A DNA stretch of 64,000 nt from JAHEFT01 sp963700705 (lineage in GTDB: Bacteria > Pseudomonadota > Gammaproteobacteria > Xanthomonadales > SZUA-36): positions 1 through 64,000 of the forward strand of contig CAVOYQ010000005.1 in assembly GCA_963700705.1 (NCBI GenBank), in the 5' to 3' direction. Below are positions 36,497-46,781 of this stretch, piece by piece (the stretch's first letter is position 1; every line of letters starts with the position of its first letter). The position numbers were made by a program, and so were the translations under genes. The notes below the pieces were generated by a model. That model made no database searches. It was not told the origin of the DNA and saw only the letters and a list, made by a program, of their open reading frames with translations.

Positions 36497-38767
36497 ATGA
36501 GAAATTCTGATGCAGGCCAACACGGATTGCACGGTTGGCAGCGAAAATTACTGATTGGCACAGCAACCCTGGTTGCGTTGGCGGTAACACCGGCAATCTC
36601 TGTTGCGCAAACGGGCTCCACCGAAAAGGACCCTGCGTACACGGATAGCTTGCTCGAGGAAGTGATCGTTACCGCTCAGAGGCGTGAACAGAGCATCCAG
36701 GAAGTGCCCATGTCGATCACCGCTTTTACCGGCGCGCAACTCGCTGAATTGCAGGCTGACAACCTCAACTCCATCCAGGGCGCCGTGCCGAACCTGAACC
36801 TGGTCAAGGGGCGCGGATCGAATTCCAGTGTCAATATTTTCATCCGCGGCGTCGGTCAGCCGGATGCGCTGCAAACCTTTGACCCGGCGGTTGGCCTTTA
36901 CCTGGACGACGTGTACATGTCGCGAATCCAGGGTGGCTTGTTTAAACTGTACGACATAGAGCGAATAGAAGTGTTGCGGGGTCCACAAGGCACGCTGTAT
37001 GGCAAAAACACCCCGGGTGGAGCGATCCGGCTGATCACCAGGACCCCGGGACAGGAATTTGAAGCCCAGGCGGGCTTGCTGTTCGGCAACTATGATCGAA
37101 TCCAGGCAAAAGCCTACATGTCCGGCCCGGTCAGCGACAGCCTGTCTCTTGGATTAAGTGTGTTGTACGACCAGCGCGACGGTTACGTGACCGATCCCCT
37201 GGATGGCCGCGACTATAACGATGAAGACACCATTGTTGCCCGTCTTAAGGGTAAATGGGATGTCAATGACGATGTAAACATAGTTTTCTCAGCCGACTAC
37301 ACCAAGGAAGACGTGGCACTGACCCTGGGTCGCGCAGAGGCCGCATTGGTCGCTCTGAACTATAATGCGACCTTTACGGGATTTACTCCGGTATTGCTCC
37401 AGCCAGCGCCGACCGGGAAATGGAATTTCAAGACATCAACCGACATGGGGGACTTCGGCGGGCAAAAGACCGACAACTATGGTGGAAATGTGACGGTCAA
37501 TTGGGATATCGACGAGCGGACCAGTTTCAGATCGATAACCGCATACCGCAAGCTGAAGACCGCATCTTATATTGATATCGACGCTTCCGTTTATCAACTG
37601 GGTGACGTGTACGTCGGCCTGGATCAGAGCCAGTTCAGCCAGGAATTTCAATTGCTCGGCGACAACGGCGATGACCTCCACTGGGTAGCCGGACTGTTTT
37701 ACCTGAACGAAAAAGTACCTTCCGACCAAATTGCTTTTGCGGATGATTATCTGCAGTATGTCGGCATTCCGATATCCTTCAAACGCACCGTCGCGGATGA
37801 CCTCAACACAAAGAGCTATGCGGCTTTTGGCCAGGTCGACTGGCAGTTCGCCGACCGCTGGAGCCTGGGCGTGGGCCTTCGATACACCTATGAAACGAAG
37901 GACTATTTCCGCACCACGAGTACTTTCAGCAATTTGCTGGGCAATGCCGACCCGGCATACACGTTTGATGAATCCGACCAATGGGTCGACTGGACCCCGA
38001 CCGTAACACTCGATTACGACATGAATGACAACGTGCGGCTGTATGGCCGCCTGGCGAATGGATTCAAGAGTGGTGGTTTCAACGGACGGGCCAATAGCTC
38101 GGTCGACAAAAGCACGTTCGATCCCGAAACGGTGTGGACCGGGGAAATAGGCGCCAAGACCATCATGGCCGATGGAAAATTCCAGGCCAACTATGCGATG
38201 TTCATCAGCAGGTACGACGACTTCCAGGCGCGTGTCTCTGTTGGCGAAGGGCTTGAATTGCGTTTTCCGGTCCTCAATGCGGCAACCCTGAATCTCTGGG
38301 GCGCCGAAGTCGACTTTGTCTGGGCACCGGTTGAAGCCTTCCAACTCTCCTCACAGATTGGTTACCTGAATTCCAAATACGGTAGCGGAGGCTTCACCGG
38401 CGCTGATGGCGTGGAAGATGAACCTGCCTTCGCTCCCAAGCTGACTGCTCGCGTCGCAGGTATGTACAGCTTCTTCCTTGCGGGAGGTTCCACTTTGAAC
38501 TTCAACGCCGCAGCCAGCTATCGCGATTCCATGTGGTTAAGCGTGGATAATCTCGATACGCTTTGGGAATCGGACTACTGGGTGCTCGATGGTTTTGTCA
38601 GCTGGGTCAGCCAGGGCGGCCGCTGGACCGTGATGGCCGGCATCAAGAACGCCGGCGACAAAGAATACAAGGTGGAAGGGCAGGAATTTCGCGCAGTGGG
38701 TAATATCCAGACCGCCTACTACGGTGACCCCAAGACGTATACCTTGTCAGTGGATTGGAAGTTTTAG
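36497..38767 (+). CDS. TonB-dependent outer-membrane receptor
   Basis: A 756-residue outer-membrane transporter driven by TonB-ExbBD. ATG 36497 has a strong SD (GGAGGAAGGA). The signal peptide is LLIGTATLVALAVTPAISVAQ. A TonB box-like EEVIVTAQRREQSIQEVPMS starts the plug, with PNLNLVKGRGSN, FIRGVGQ, YLDDVYMSR and RIEVLRGPQGTLYGKNTPGG. The barrel follows and ends SVDWKF with the terminal Phe needed for assembly. The frame is intact. Together with the adjacent MFS gene and the divergent enzyme operon it probably imports a hydrophobic or ester-type substrate; this is inferred. Confidence 0.95.
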   Translation: MRNSDAGQHGLHGWQRKLLIGTATLVALAVTPAISVAQTGSTEKDPAYTDSLLEEVIVTAQRREQSIQEVPMSITAFTGAQLAELQADNLNSIQGAVPNLNLVKGRGSNSSVNIFIRGVGQPDALQTFDPAVGLYLDDVYMSRIQGGLFKLYDIERIEVLRGPQGTLYGKNTPGGAIRLITRTPGQEFEAQAGLLFGNYDRIQAKAYMSGPVSDSLSLGLSVLYDQRDGYVTDPLDGRDYNDEDTIVARLKGKWDVNDDVNIVFSADYTKEDVALTLGRAEAALVALNYNATFTGFTPVLLQPAPTGKWNFKTSTDMGDFGGQKTDNYGGNVTVNWDIDERTSFRSITAYRKLKTASYIDIDASVYQLGDVYVGLDQSQFSQEFQLLGDNGDDLHWVAGLFYLNEKVPSDQIAFADDYLQYVGIPISFKRTVADDLNTKSYAAFGQVDWQFADRWSLGVGLRYTYETKDYFRTTSTFSNLLGNADPAYTFDESDQWVDWTPTVTLDYDMNDNVRLYGRLANGFKSGGFNGRANSSVDKSTFDPETVWTGEIGAKTIMADGKFQANYAMFISRYDDFQARVSVGEGLELRFPVLNAATLNLWGAEVDFVWAPVEAFQLSSQIGYLNSKYGSGGFTGADGVEDEPAFAPKLTARVAGMYSFFLAGGSTLNFNAAASYRDSMWLSVDNLDTLWESDYWVLDGFVSWVSQGGRWTVMAGIKNAGDKEYKVEGQEFRAVGNIQTAYYGDPKTYTLSVDWKF

Positions 38768-38794
38768 CCTGGACACGAGCAACAACATAACCGG

Positions 38795-40074
38795 ATGAAC
38801 AGCCCCTCCGAAACAGGGGCAGGGACGTATTCGCCTAACCGTGGATACGTCCTGTTCATCCTGGTGGTGGTTTACACCTTCAATTTCATCGACCGCCAGA
38901 TCGTCGGGAATCCTGGCGGTCCCCATCAAGGCTGACCTGGGCCTCAGCGACACGCAGTTGGGGCTGATGGGTGGATTGGCTTTCGCGCTTGTTTTATACC
39001 GGTTTGGGCATCCCGGTGGCCTTGCTGGCCGACCGCATCAGCCGCACCTGGATCATGACCGCGGCGCTGGCCATCTGGAGCGCGATGACCGCGGCCAGCG
39101 GCCTGGCAACCAATTTCTGGCAGTTGTTTGCCGCTCGCCTTGGCGTCGGCGTTGGCGAAGCCGGCGGGGTGGCGCCTGCCTATTCCCTGATTTCGGATTA
39201 CTTTCCGCCCGACCAGCGCGCCCGCGCTCTGAGCGTGTATTCATTCGGCATCCCGATCGGCAGCGCCATCGGTATCGTTTTCGGCGGCGTCATCGCCAGC
39301 CTGATCGACTGGCGCTATGCCTTTTTTATCGTCGGGCTGGCAGGTATTGTCCTTGCCCCGATCTTCCGCCTGACCATAAAAGAACCGCCTCGAGGGCGGT
39401 TCGATCGCGAACGTGCAGCGGTCGCTGCGCCGGGCCTGAAAGAAATCCTGGCCACCCTGTCACGTAAACCCAGTTTCTGGTTGCTTTCACTCGGCGCCTC
39501 CTGCTCATCGATGATGGGCTACGGCGTGTTTTTCTGGTTGCCGTCTTTCTTTGTCCGCAGCTATGGCCTGACACTGTTGAATGCCTCGTTGTTCTACGGT
39601 GCGGTTTTGCTGGTGGGCGGGCTGGCCGGAATCTGGGCGGGCGGCTGGCTGGGTGACCGGTTTGGCCACGGTAACCATGCGCAATACGCCAGGATCCCCG
39701 CGTTTGCTTTCATCGCCACCGTGCCGTTTTACGTGCTGGCCATACTTTCGCCGACGCTGACCGTCAGTTTCGTGGTGTTACTGGTGCCAACAGCATTGGG
39801 CCTGGTCTGGCTGGGCCCGGTGATATCGGCCATCCAGCACGTCGTGCGGCCGGACATGCGGGCCACTGCATCGGCCATCTTCCTGTTCATCAATAACCTG
39901 ATCGGCATCGGAATAGGCACCTATGCCATTGGAGCACTGTCCGATTCCCTGGCGGCACGATTCGGCGACGATTCGCTGCGTTATTCCATACTCGCCGGTA
40001 CCGGCTTCTACATTCTTGCCGCGCTGTTTTTCTTCCAGGCGGCACGCTGGCTGCGCCAGGACTGGGAAGATTAG
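38795..40074 (+). CDS. Major facilitator superfamily transporter, two frameshifts
   Basis: A spinster-like/MFS inner-membrane transporter with 12 expected helices. The N-terminus reads GYVLFILVVVYTFNFIDRQIV. After a shift near 38912 it reads LAVPIKADLGLSDTQLGLMGGLAFAL, and after one near 38995 it reads FYTGLGIPVALLADRISRTW (the GxLaDrxxRR motif A region). The rest is intact: WQLFAARLGVGVGEAG, YFPPDQRARALSVYSFGIPIG and GGWLGDRFG. It lies 28 bases after the TonB receptor, so a receptor-permease pair for one compound is likely. Usual length of ~425. Confidence 0.88.
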
Positions 40075-40198
40075 CGGACCCGTCATCGATGTAGGAAATC
40101 CCCCCTGATCCGTTCGGCCCCCTCGACGAACCTGTTTTTGCCGCCTATGATTAATTCACCTCCAGGGGTAAATGGGCAAATTTTCGAAAGGGGGAAAT

Positions 40199-40828
40199 AT
40201 GATCAGACTGCTTGTCGTGGACGACCACGAACTGGTTCGGGTAGGGCTCCGCCAAATCCTGGCCGGATATCCTGCAATCCAAATCGCGGGCGAAGCCGCC
40301 GACGGAGAAACCGCCATCCGGTTGAACCGGGAACTGAAACCCGATGTCGTTTTGCTCGACGTCAGCCTGCCGGGACTTTCCGGTTTCGAGGTGACCACCC
40401 GGCTGAAACAGGCCAGCCCGGGTTTAGGCATCATCATTCTGACGATTCATGAAGAGGCGCCTTACCCGGCACAGTTGTTGTCGGCCGGTGCTTCCGGTTA
40501 CCTGAGCAAAGGGTGCCCGGCAACCGAACTCGTCCAGGCCATCCAGGTCGTGGCGAGGGGCGAGCGACATATCGGATCCCGGATAGCCCAGCAAATGGCC
40601 CTTAACATGCTGCCGGGCGGCGAAGCATCACCATTTGACGGACTCTCCGCACGGGAAATGGAAGTGATGCTGATGCTGGCGGACGGCCGCAAGATTGCGG
40701 ATATCGCAGACACCATGCACCTGAGCCCGAAAACGATCGCGACTTACAAGTACCGCATTTTTGACAAGTTGAATACGCGTAGCGACGTGGACATGACCCG
40801 CATGGCCATGCGCTACGGTATCGTTTAA
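40199..40828 (+). CDS. LuxR-family response regulator (UvrY/GacA-like)
   Basis: A 209-residue two-component regulator. The receiver domain has Asp8-Asp9, phospho-acceptor Asp54 in VVLLDVSLPG, Thr in IIILTIHEE and Lys in GYLSKG. The C-terminal LuxR helix-turn-helix is LSAREMEVMLMLADGRKIADIADTMHLSPKTIATYKYRIFDKL. ATG 40199 follows the SD AGGGGG. Overall it looks like UvrY/GacA, which activates Csr small RNAs, though uvrC, its E. coli neighbour, lies elsewhere here (53764). No kinase gene is adjacent. Confidence 0.88.
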   Translation: MIRLLVVDDHELVRVGLRQILAGYPAIQIAGEAADGETAIRLNRELKPDVVLLDVSLPGLSGFEVTTRLKQASPGLGIIILTIHEEAPYPAQLLSAGASGYLSKGCPATELVQAIQVVARGERHIGSRIAQQMALNMLPGGEASPFDGLSAREMEVMLMLADGRKIADIADTMHLSPKTIATYKYRIFDKLNTRSDVDMTRMAMRYGIV

Positions 40829-40839
40829 CCGGTCGTCAC

Positions 40840-43411
40840 TTAGCCGGTTGGCGGCGGATTTTCCTTACCCGGGTTTTCGCTGTTCGCGGGTTTCAGCGTG
40901 TACACACCGTGCTGATCCTTGATCACGTTTGCCGGCGCAGGGCTTTCCTGCTTCTTCTCCACCGCGGGTTTTGGTTCACTGGCAGCGGGCGCGGGTTTTG
41001 TCTCTGCAGGCTGGGCCTTTGGCTGAGGCGCGGTTTCAGACCTGGCCTGGGGCTCGGACCTGGTTTCAGGCCGGGAACCGGCGTCCGGCTGCTTTTCAGG
41101 TCTGGATTCAGCTGTAGTCTTGGGACTGGCCTGGGCCTGTTCTACGAGTGGTTGTGGCCTCTTTTCCACCAGTGCCTTTTCAGCGGATGAGGTTTTCGAA
41201 CCTTCCTGGTCAGACTTGTCTTTTGCTTCCGGCGGAGCGCCATCACGGGATTTCACCCCCGCGGTCTGATAAGGGGAACGGCGGCGGCGAGGTTTACGCG
41301 CTGAGCTTTCGCCCGGCTTTTCCTGCGTCGTCTCATTCTGGGCGCCATCCTGCTTAACCGGCGCTTTATCCTGCTCTACCTGGGCCGACTGGGCCTGGTT
41401 TTGCGGGCCGGCTGCCGGCTTTCCGGCTTTCTTCCGTCCGCCTCTCTTCCTGCCGGCTTTCTTGCGCTGCGGTTTCCCGTCAGCAGTAGTGGATTGGGTT
41501 TCGCCCTGGGCCTGGGGCTGGGCCTGCTTCTGGGAAGCGGTTTTCTTCTTTTTGCCCCGCTTCCTGGGATTCCGGGCTCTGTGTTTCACCGCCTTTACCA
41601 TCTGTCGCTTCGTTGGCGTGATGGGGCATTTTGCGGAGGCGCGCTTTTTGCGGCAGGTTTGCCATCCGTCCGCGGGGAAGGCGTGCGTTTTTCGGTCTCG
41701 AGTGTCCGGTGGTGAAGACGAAAACAGTTTTGAAAACAACTGTCCGAAAAAACCCTGCTTGGGTTTTTCTTCCGCTGACTTTTGGTTCCGGGCGGGTCGG
41801 GGCCGGGCGGGAGGGAATCACTCCTGATACGGCGGCGACCGGCGCCGCGCCTAACGAAGAGGCCTGGGTTTCCGCGTTGGCGACAAGTTCTGATTTCGGC
41901 TGCTCGACGCGGGCGTAGCTCGGGTCGTCAGTAATTTCCGACTTGCGGATCCGGTGAATCTCGAACTTGGGCCGGTGCATGAATTCGTTGGCCAGGACAA
42001 TAATCGGTAAGCCGTGGCGCCGTTCGATTTCGTTCAGTGCCTTGCGCTTCTCGTTGAGCAGGAAATTGGCCACCGTACTCGGGGCCTGGACGATCACCTG
42101 GCCGGTGTATTCCTTCATGGTTTCTTCTTCAACCAGTCTCAGAATCGACAGCGCCAGGGATTCGGTGCTGCGAATGGTGCCGTGACCTTCACAACTTGGG
42201 CAGGGTTCCTGGCTGGACTCACCCAGAGAGGGGCGCAGGCGCTGCCGTGACATTTCCAATAAACCAAAACGGGAGATTCGCCCCATCTGGACCCTGGCCT
42301 TGTCAATCTGCAGCGCATGGTGAAGCCTTTCCTCGACACTGCGCTGGTGCTTGCGATCCATCATGTCGATGAAGTCGATCACGATCAGACCGCCCAGGTC
42401 GCGCAATCGCAACTGGCGGGCAATTTCATCGGCGGCTTCGATATTGGTTTTGTAGGCCGTATCTTCGATATCGGTACCCTTGGTCGCACGGGCGGAGTTG
42501 ATATCAATCGACAGCAGCGCTTCGGTGTGATCAATGACTACGGAACCGCCTGAAGGCAGGTGCACCGTGCGGGCAAAGGCGGATTCGATCTGGCTTTCAA
42601 TCTGGTAACGATTAAACAGGGGCACATCGTCGACGTAATACTTGAGCTTACGCGCGTTATGCGGCATGACCTGCTGCACGAATTCCTGCGCATCCTGGTA
42701 AACTTTTTCGTTATCGATGAGGATCTCGCCGATATCATTGCGCAAGTGGTCGCGCAGGGCGCGGATAAACAGGTTGCTTTCCTGGTATATCAGGAACGGC
42801 GCCTTGTTCTCCGTGGCGGCTTTCTCGATGGCATTCCACAGTTGCAACAGGTAATCCAGGTCCCACTGGAGTTCTTCGGCCTCACGTCCGACTCCCGCCG
42901 TCCTTACGATAATGCCGACGTTATCAGGGGCAATGACGTGTTGTAACTGCTCGCGCAGATCGTCACGGTCTTCACCGCTGATGCGGCGTGAAACGCCACC
43001 GGCCTTGGGATTGGTGGGCATCAGAACGAGATAGCGGCCTGCCAGCGATATATAGGTCGTCAGCGCTGCGCCCTTGTTGCCGCGCTCCTCTTTTTCGACC
43101 TGTACGATCAGTTCCTGGCCTTCTTTCACGGCGTCACGAATAACCACCTTGCCTTCCATCTTCTGGGCGGCAGGGAGGTAACACTCGAGACAAATTTCCT
43201 TGAAGGGGAGAAAACCGTGACGTTCAGAACCAAAATCGACAAAACAGGCTTCGAGGGAGGGTTCGACCCGCGTGATGCGGCCTTTGTAAACGTTTGATTT
43301 CTTTTGTTCCTGGGAGGGAACCTCGATATCCAGATCGATAAGTACCTGGCCATCAGCAATGGCCACACGCAACTCTTCTGGCTGAGTCGCGTTGATCAGC
43401 ATTCTTTTCAT
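40840..43411 (-). CDS. rne: Ribonuclease E, one frameshift
   Basis: RNase E is the endoribonuclease that starts mRNA decay and processes 9S and tRNA precursors, anchored at the inner membrane. The N-terminal catalytic half is intact: MKRMLINATQPEELRVAIADG, S1 domain (NVYKGRITRVEPSLEACFVDFG), 5' sensor region, DNase-like core with VIDHTEALLSIDINSARATKG and VIDFIDMMDRKHQ, and the Zn-link CPSCEGHGTI. The C-terminal half is a low-complexity Arg/Lys, Gln/Pro/Glu-rich scaffold. The frame breaks near 41790-41810; joining gives about 855 residues. It is divergent from rluC, as in E. coli. Confidence 0.93.
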
Positions 43412-43814
43412 TTTCTTTCCTCAGGCATCCTGGCCTGAACACGCAATGCAGGCGAAGCTAATGAGCTTTGCTGTTACGCGATCCGTGTTCCCGACCCGCT
43501 TGCGGGTAGCGCGCCAGGCTTGCCTTTTCAAATTGTTTTTGCCGGCAGGATATCCCTGCCGGTCCAAGGCAACAGCCTCCATGACTGATGCGATAATCCG
43601 ATATTCCCGGTTCCTGTGCGACCATCCTCTTGTGTTCGGATGTATCTAAACCTCGCCTGGTATTCTTTCGTGCAGATAAACTGAACGATGTATGCGGTTT
43701 TGATCATCGGCTGGTGTTTTGATCGATATGATGTTGAACATCGACCAGCGCGCGGATTTCCGGAGCAATGTAATATAGCAGTGTTTATATGTTCTATCAA
43801 TGAGTTGGGGGCCA
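43412..43814 (-). promoter_or_regulatory. rne 5' untranslated region with divergent rluC promoter region
   Basis: This 403-base gap holds no gene I can support. On the minus strand a sigma-70 promoter at 43800-43772 predicts a ~350-base rne leader, close to the 361-base autoregulatory E. coli leader. A small GC hairpin (ACCCGC...GCGGGT near 43494-43508) and other short stems are visible. RNase E autoregulation by leader cleavage is known in E. coli and is inferred here. The rluC promoter must lie in the same region on the plus strand; I see no clear boxes for it. Confidence 0.6.
43772..43800 (-). promoter_or_regulatory. Sigma-70 promoter for rne
   Basis: On the minus strand TTGATA (43800-43795), a 17-base spacer and TATATT (43777-43772) each match the consensus in 5 of 6 positions with optimal spacing. 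The start would be near 43765. Confidence 0.75.
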
Positions 43815-44754
43815 ATGTCAAATACCAGCAAAAGCACCGGTGCGCATATTGTCCGGGTCGACAGCGACCGTGCCGGTCAGCGGCTGGACAATTTTCTGGC
43901 CTCACGACTCAAGGGAGTGCCCAAGGCGGCCGATATACCGGATGATCCGGACGGGGCAGGTCCGGATCAACGGCGGCCGTTGCAAGCCGGCTTCCCGGCT
44001 GGAAGAGGGTGACGAAGTCAGGGTTCCGCCGGCGCGCACCCGGGAGCCCGGTGAGTTCCAGGTGTCAGAGGCCGTTTGCCGGCAGATCGAGGAAGCGCTG
44101 ATCTTCGAGGACCGGGACATGCTGGTATTCAACAAGCCATCCGGCATGGCCGTGCACGCGGGAAGCGGGTTGCCCTGGGGCCTGATCGACGCCGTGCGGC
44201 AAACCAGGCCATCGGAGTTCATTGAATTGGTTCACCGTCTCGATCGTGAAACCAGCGGGTGCCTGGTGTTGGCGCTGAACGGCGCGGCATTGAGTCACCT
44301 GTCCGCCCAGTTCCGCGAAGGAACCGTCGACAAGCGTTACCTGTGCCTGATGGACGGGGTGTTGAAGGAAGCAACAGTCGACGTCGATGCGCCTTTGCGC
44401 AAAGTGGAGAGCGGGGCCCAGTCCCAGGTGGAAGTCAGCGAAGAGGGTAAGCCTTCGCGGACGCGTTTCCACCTTTTGCAAGCCTGGAGCGACTGTTGTT
44501 ACGTGGAAGTGGAGTTGTTCACCGGCCGCACACACCAGATCAGGGCACACGCGAAGTACATCGGTTTACCGCTGGCGGGTGACGAGCGTTATGCCGGCAA
44601 GGAATCGGTCAGGAAGTGGAAAAAGCGCGGCCTGGGACGGATATTCCTGCACGCGCACCGCCTGGAACTGGAATCTCCGGCGGGTAAGCGATTAACGCTG
44701 GACGCGCCGTTGCCCGATCCGTTGCGCAAGGTCCTGGACAGGCTGGAAGGATGA
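43815..44754 (+). CDS. rluC: 23S rRNA pseudouridine synthase RluC, one frameshift
   Basis: RluC makes pseudouridines 955, 2504 and 2580 of 23S rRNA. ATG 43815 gives a start with VRVDSDRAGQRLDNFLASRL, the S4-like RNA-binding domain. After one extra C near 43935 the frame continues (IYRMIRTGQVRINGGR). The catalytic domain has NKPSGMAVHAGSG, VHRLDRETSG with the catalytic Asp, KRYLCLMDG, FTGRTHQIRAHAKYIGLPLAGDERY and RIFLHAHRLEL. Repaired length is ~312 residues, standard. It is divergent from rne. Confidence 0.93.
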
Positions 44755-44848
44755 TCAGGCCGCAAGCTACTTTGAAACATGATTTTCCTACCCCGATCTT
44801 CGCAGCGACCGCTGGTGAAGTACGCCCCGCTGTGATCTAATTCGGCCG

Positions 44849-46096
44849 ATGTACAAACCACTGGAAGCCTTTATCGGACTGCGTTACGTACGCGCGAAAA
44901 GGCGTAATCACTTCATTTCGTTCATTTCGCTGACGTCCATGCTCGGCATTGCGCTGGGCGTTACGACCCTGATCACGGTGATTTCCGTGATGAACGGGTT
45001 TGAAAAGGAACTTCGAACCCGGATACTGGGCGCGATCGCTCATGCAACGATACAACCCGCCGATGGTGAGGCCATGGAGTGGCGTAACGTCATCGACCAG
45101 GTCGAGCAGCACCCCGAAGTGGATGGTGCAGCACCCTATATCGAGGAAGGTGTGTGGCTGCAGGGCGCCGAATCGTCCGGCGCCTTCATTCGCGGGATCG
45201 ACCCGGAGTTTGAGCCGCGTGTTTCCGAGGTCGACCGGAAGATGCTGACCGGGCAGATCACTGACCTGAAGTCGGGCGAATACGGCATCATCCTCGGCAT
45301 CGGGCTGGCGTCGAGGCTGCGGGTAGGTCCGGGTGACCGGGTCACCGTCATCGCCCCCAGGCTGAAAGCAACGCCCGTGGGTGCAAGCCCGCTGATGCGC
45401 CGTTTTACCGTGGTCGGCGCATTTGAATTCGGTGAGTTTGAAAATGACTCGACGCTCGCCCTGGTCAATATCGAAGACGCCGCCCGCTTGCTGCGCATGC
45501 CGGAGGGCACCATCGGCGGTGTGCGCCTGCACCTGAAAGACATGGACATCGCCTGGCGCGTCGCCAGGGAAATCTCCGACAGCATGCAGGGTTATTACAC
45601 GGTGCGGGACTGGACCCAGGAGCGGGGCAACCTGTTCCAGGCCGTGCGCACCGAGAAAACGGTCATGTGGGTCATCCTTTCCCTGATTATCGCGGTCGCG
45701 GCATTCAATATCATTTCAATGCTGGTCATGGTCGTCACCGACAAGCAGGCCGACATCGCCATTTTGAAAACCATGGGCGCGCAACCGGGAACGGTCATGC
45801 GGATTTTCGTGATCCAGGGCAGCATAATCGGCGTCATTGGAACCCTGCTGGGCGTCGTTGGCGGAATCCTGCTGGCGAAAAACATCGGGCTGGTGGTGCC
45901 ATTCCTGGAGCAGTTGTTCGGCTTCAGCCTTTTTCCCTCTGATATTTATTACATCACGGAACTGCCGTCCGACCTGAGAAGCGCCGATGTCATCAAGTTC
46001 GCGCTGATGTCACTGGGCATGTCCCTGCTGTCGACCATCTATCCGTCGTGGCGGGCCGCCAGGACCCATCCCGCGGAGGCATTGAGCTATGAGTGA
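44849..46096 (+). CDS. lolC: Lipoprotein-releasing ABC transporter permease (LolC/LolE/LolF type)
   Basis: The integral component that extracts outer-membrane lipoproteins and hands them to LolA. The 415-residue protein starts MYKPLEAFIGLRYVRAKRRNHFISFISLTSMLGIALGVTTL... (first 20: MYKPLEAFIGLRYVRAKRRN), with TM1 following. A large periplasmic domain lies between about residues 50 and 265, with three C-terminal helices (FNIISMLVMVVTDK, IVIQGSIIGVIGTLLG-like). The last 8 bases overlap lolD. Only one permease gene accompanies lolD in this window, so it may be the single-permease LolF form. Confidence 0.9.
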   Translation: MYKPLEAFIGLRYVRAKRRNHFISFISLTSMLGIALGVTTLITVISVMNGFEKELRTRILGAIAHATIQPADGEAMEWRNVIDQVEQHPEVDGAAPYIEEGVWLQGAESSGAFIRGIDPEFEPRVSEVDRKMLTGQITDLKSGEYGIILGIGLASRLRVGPGDRVTVIAPRLKATPVGASPLMRRFTVVGAFEFGEFENDSTLALVNIEDAARLLRMPEGTIGGVRLHLKDMDIAWRVAREISDSMQGYYTVRDWTQERGNLFQAVRTEKTVMWVILSLIIAVAAFNIISMLVMVVTDKQADIAILKTMGAQPGTVMRIFVIQGSIIGVIGTLLGVVGGILLAKNIGLVVPFLEQLFGFSLFPSDIYYITELPSDLRSADVIKFALMSLGMSLLSTIYPSWRAARTHPAEALSYE

Positions 46097-46781
46097 CCAA
46101 GGCGTTCTGGTGCTCGAGGCCAGGGGTGTCAGGAAATCCTTTCACCAGGGCTCGCGGGAGGTGCAGGTGCTGAAAGACGTCAGCCTGCAGCTCAAGGCCG
46201 GAGAGTCCCTGGCCATCGTAGGGGCGTCCGGGGCAGGCAAGAGCACCTTGTTGCATATCCTGGGCGGACTCGACCAGCCGGTTGCCGGTGAAGTGCTGGT
46301 CGACGGGGCCTCCCTGTGGGGCATGACGGCAAAAGCGCGCAGCAAAGTCAGAAACAGCACGATGGGCTTCGTCTACCAGTTCCACCATTTGCTGTCCGAA
46401 TTCACCGCCCTGGAAAATGTGGCGATGCCTTTGCTGATCCGGGGCGAGAGTGTTAAATCCGCCAGGGACAAAGCCCGGGACCTGCTCGACAGGGTAGGGC
46501 TCACCGACCGCTTGACGCACAAGCCCGGCGAACTGTCCGGCGGTGAACGCCAGCGCGCAGCGGTTGCGCGGGCACTGGTGGGAAATCCGCGGGTCGTATT
46601 GGGAGACGAGCCCACCGGCAACCTGGACGAGCGGACCGCAGACCACGTTTATGGCCTGATGCTGGATCTGAACCAGGAGTTCAAAACCAGCCTGTTGCTG
46701 GTGACCCATGACACGCGCCTGGCGGCCCGTATGGACCGGCAGCTCGAATTGCGGTTGGGGTGCCTGCAAGAGCTGGAATAG
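46089..46781 (+). CDS. lolD: Lipoprotein-releasing ABC transporter ATPase LolD
   Basis: The ATPase powering lipoprotein release from the inner membrane. In 230 residues it has Walker A GASGAGKS (45-52), the LolD/MacB-type segment GFVYQFHHLLSEFTALENV, the ABC signature LSGGERQRAAVARAL, Walker B VVLGDEPTGNLD and the H-loop LLVTHD. It overlaps lolC by 8 bases and comEC by 22, so the three are translationally linked. Confidence 0.95.
   Translation: MSDQGVLVLEARGVRKSFHQGSREVQVLKDVSLQLKAGESLAIVGASGAGKSTLLHILGGLDQPVAGEVLVDGASLWGMTAKARSKVRNSTMGFVYQFHHLLSEFTALENVAMPLLIRGESVKSARDKARDLLDRVGLTDRLTHKPGELSGGERQRAAVARALVGNPRVVLGDEPTGNLDERTADHVYGLMLDLNQEFKTSLLLVTHDTRLAARMDRQLELRLGCLQELE

Noticed and set aside
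40859..41740. Possible repeat protein or separate gene in the low-complexity Pro/Gln/Glu region
   Set aside because: It is the C-terminal scaffold half of RNase E carried into another frame by an indel; content and position fit RNase E.
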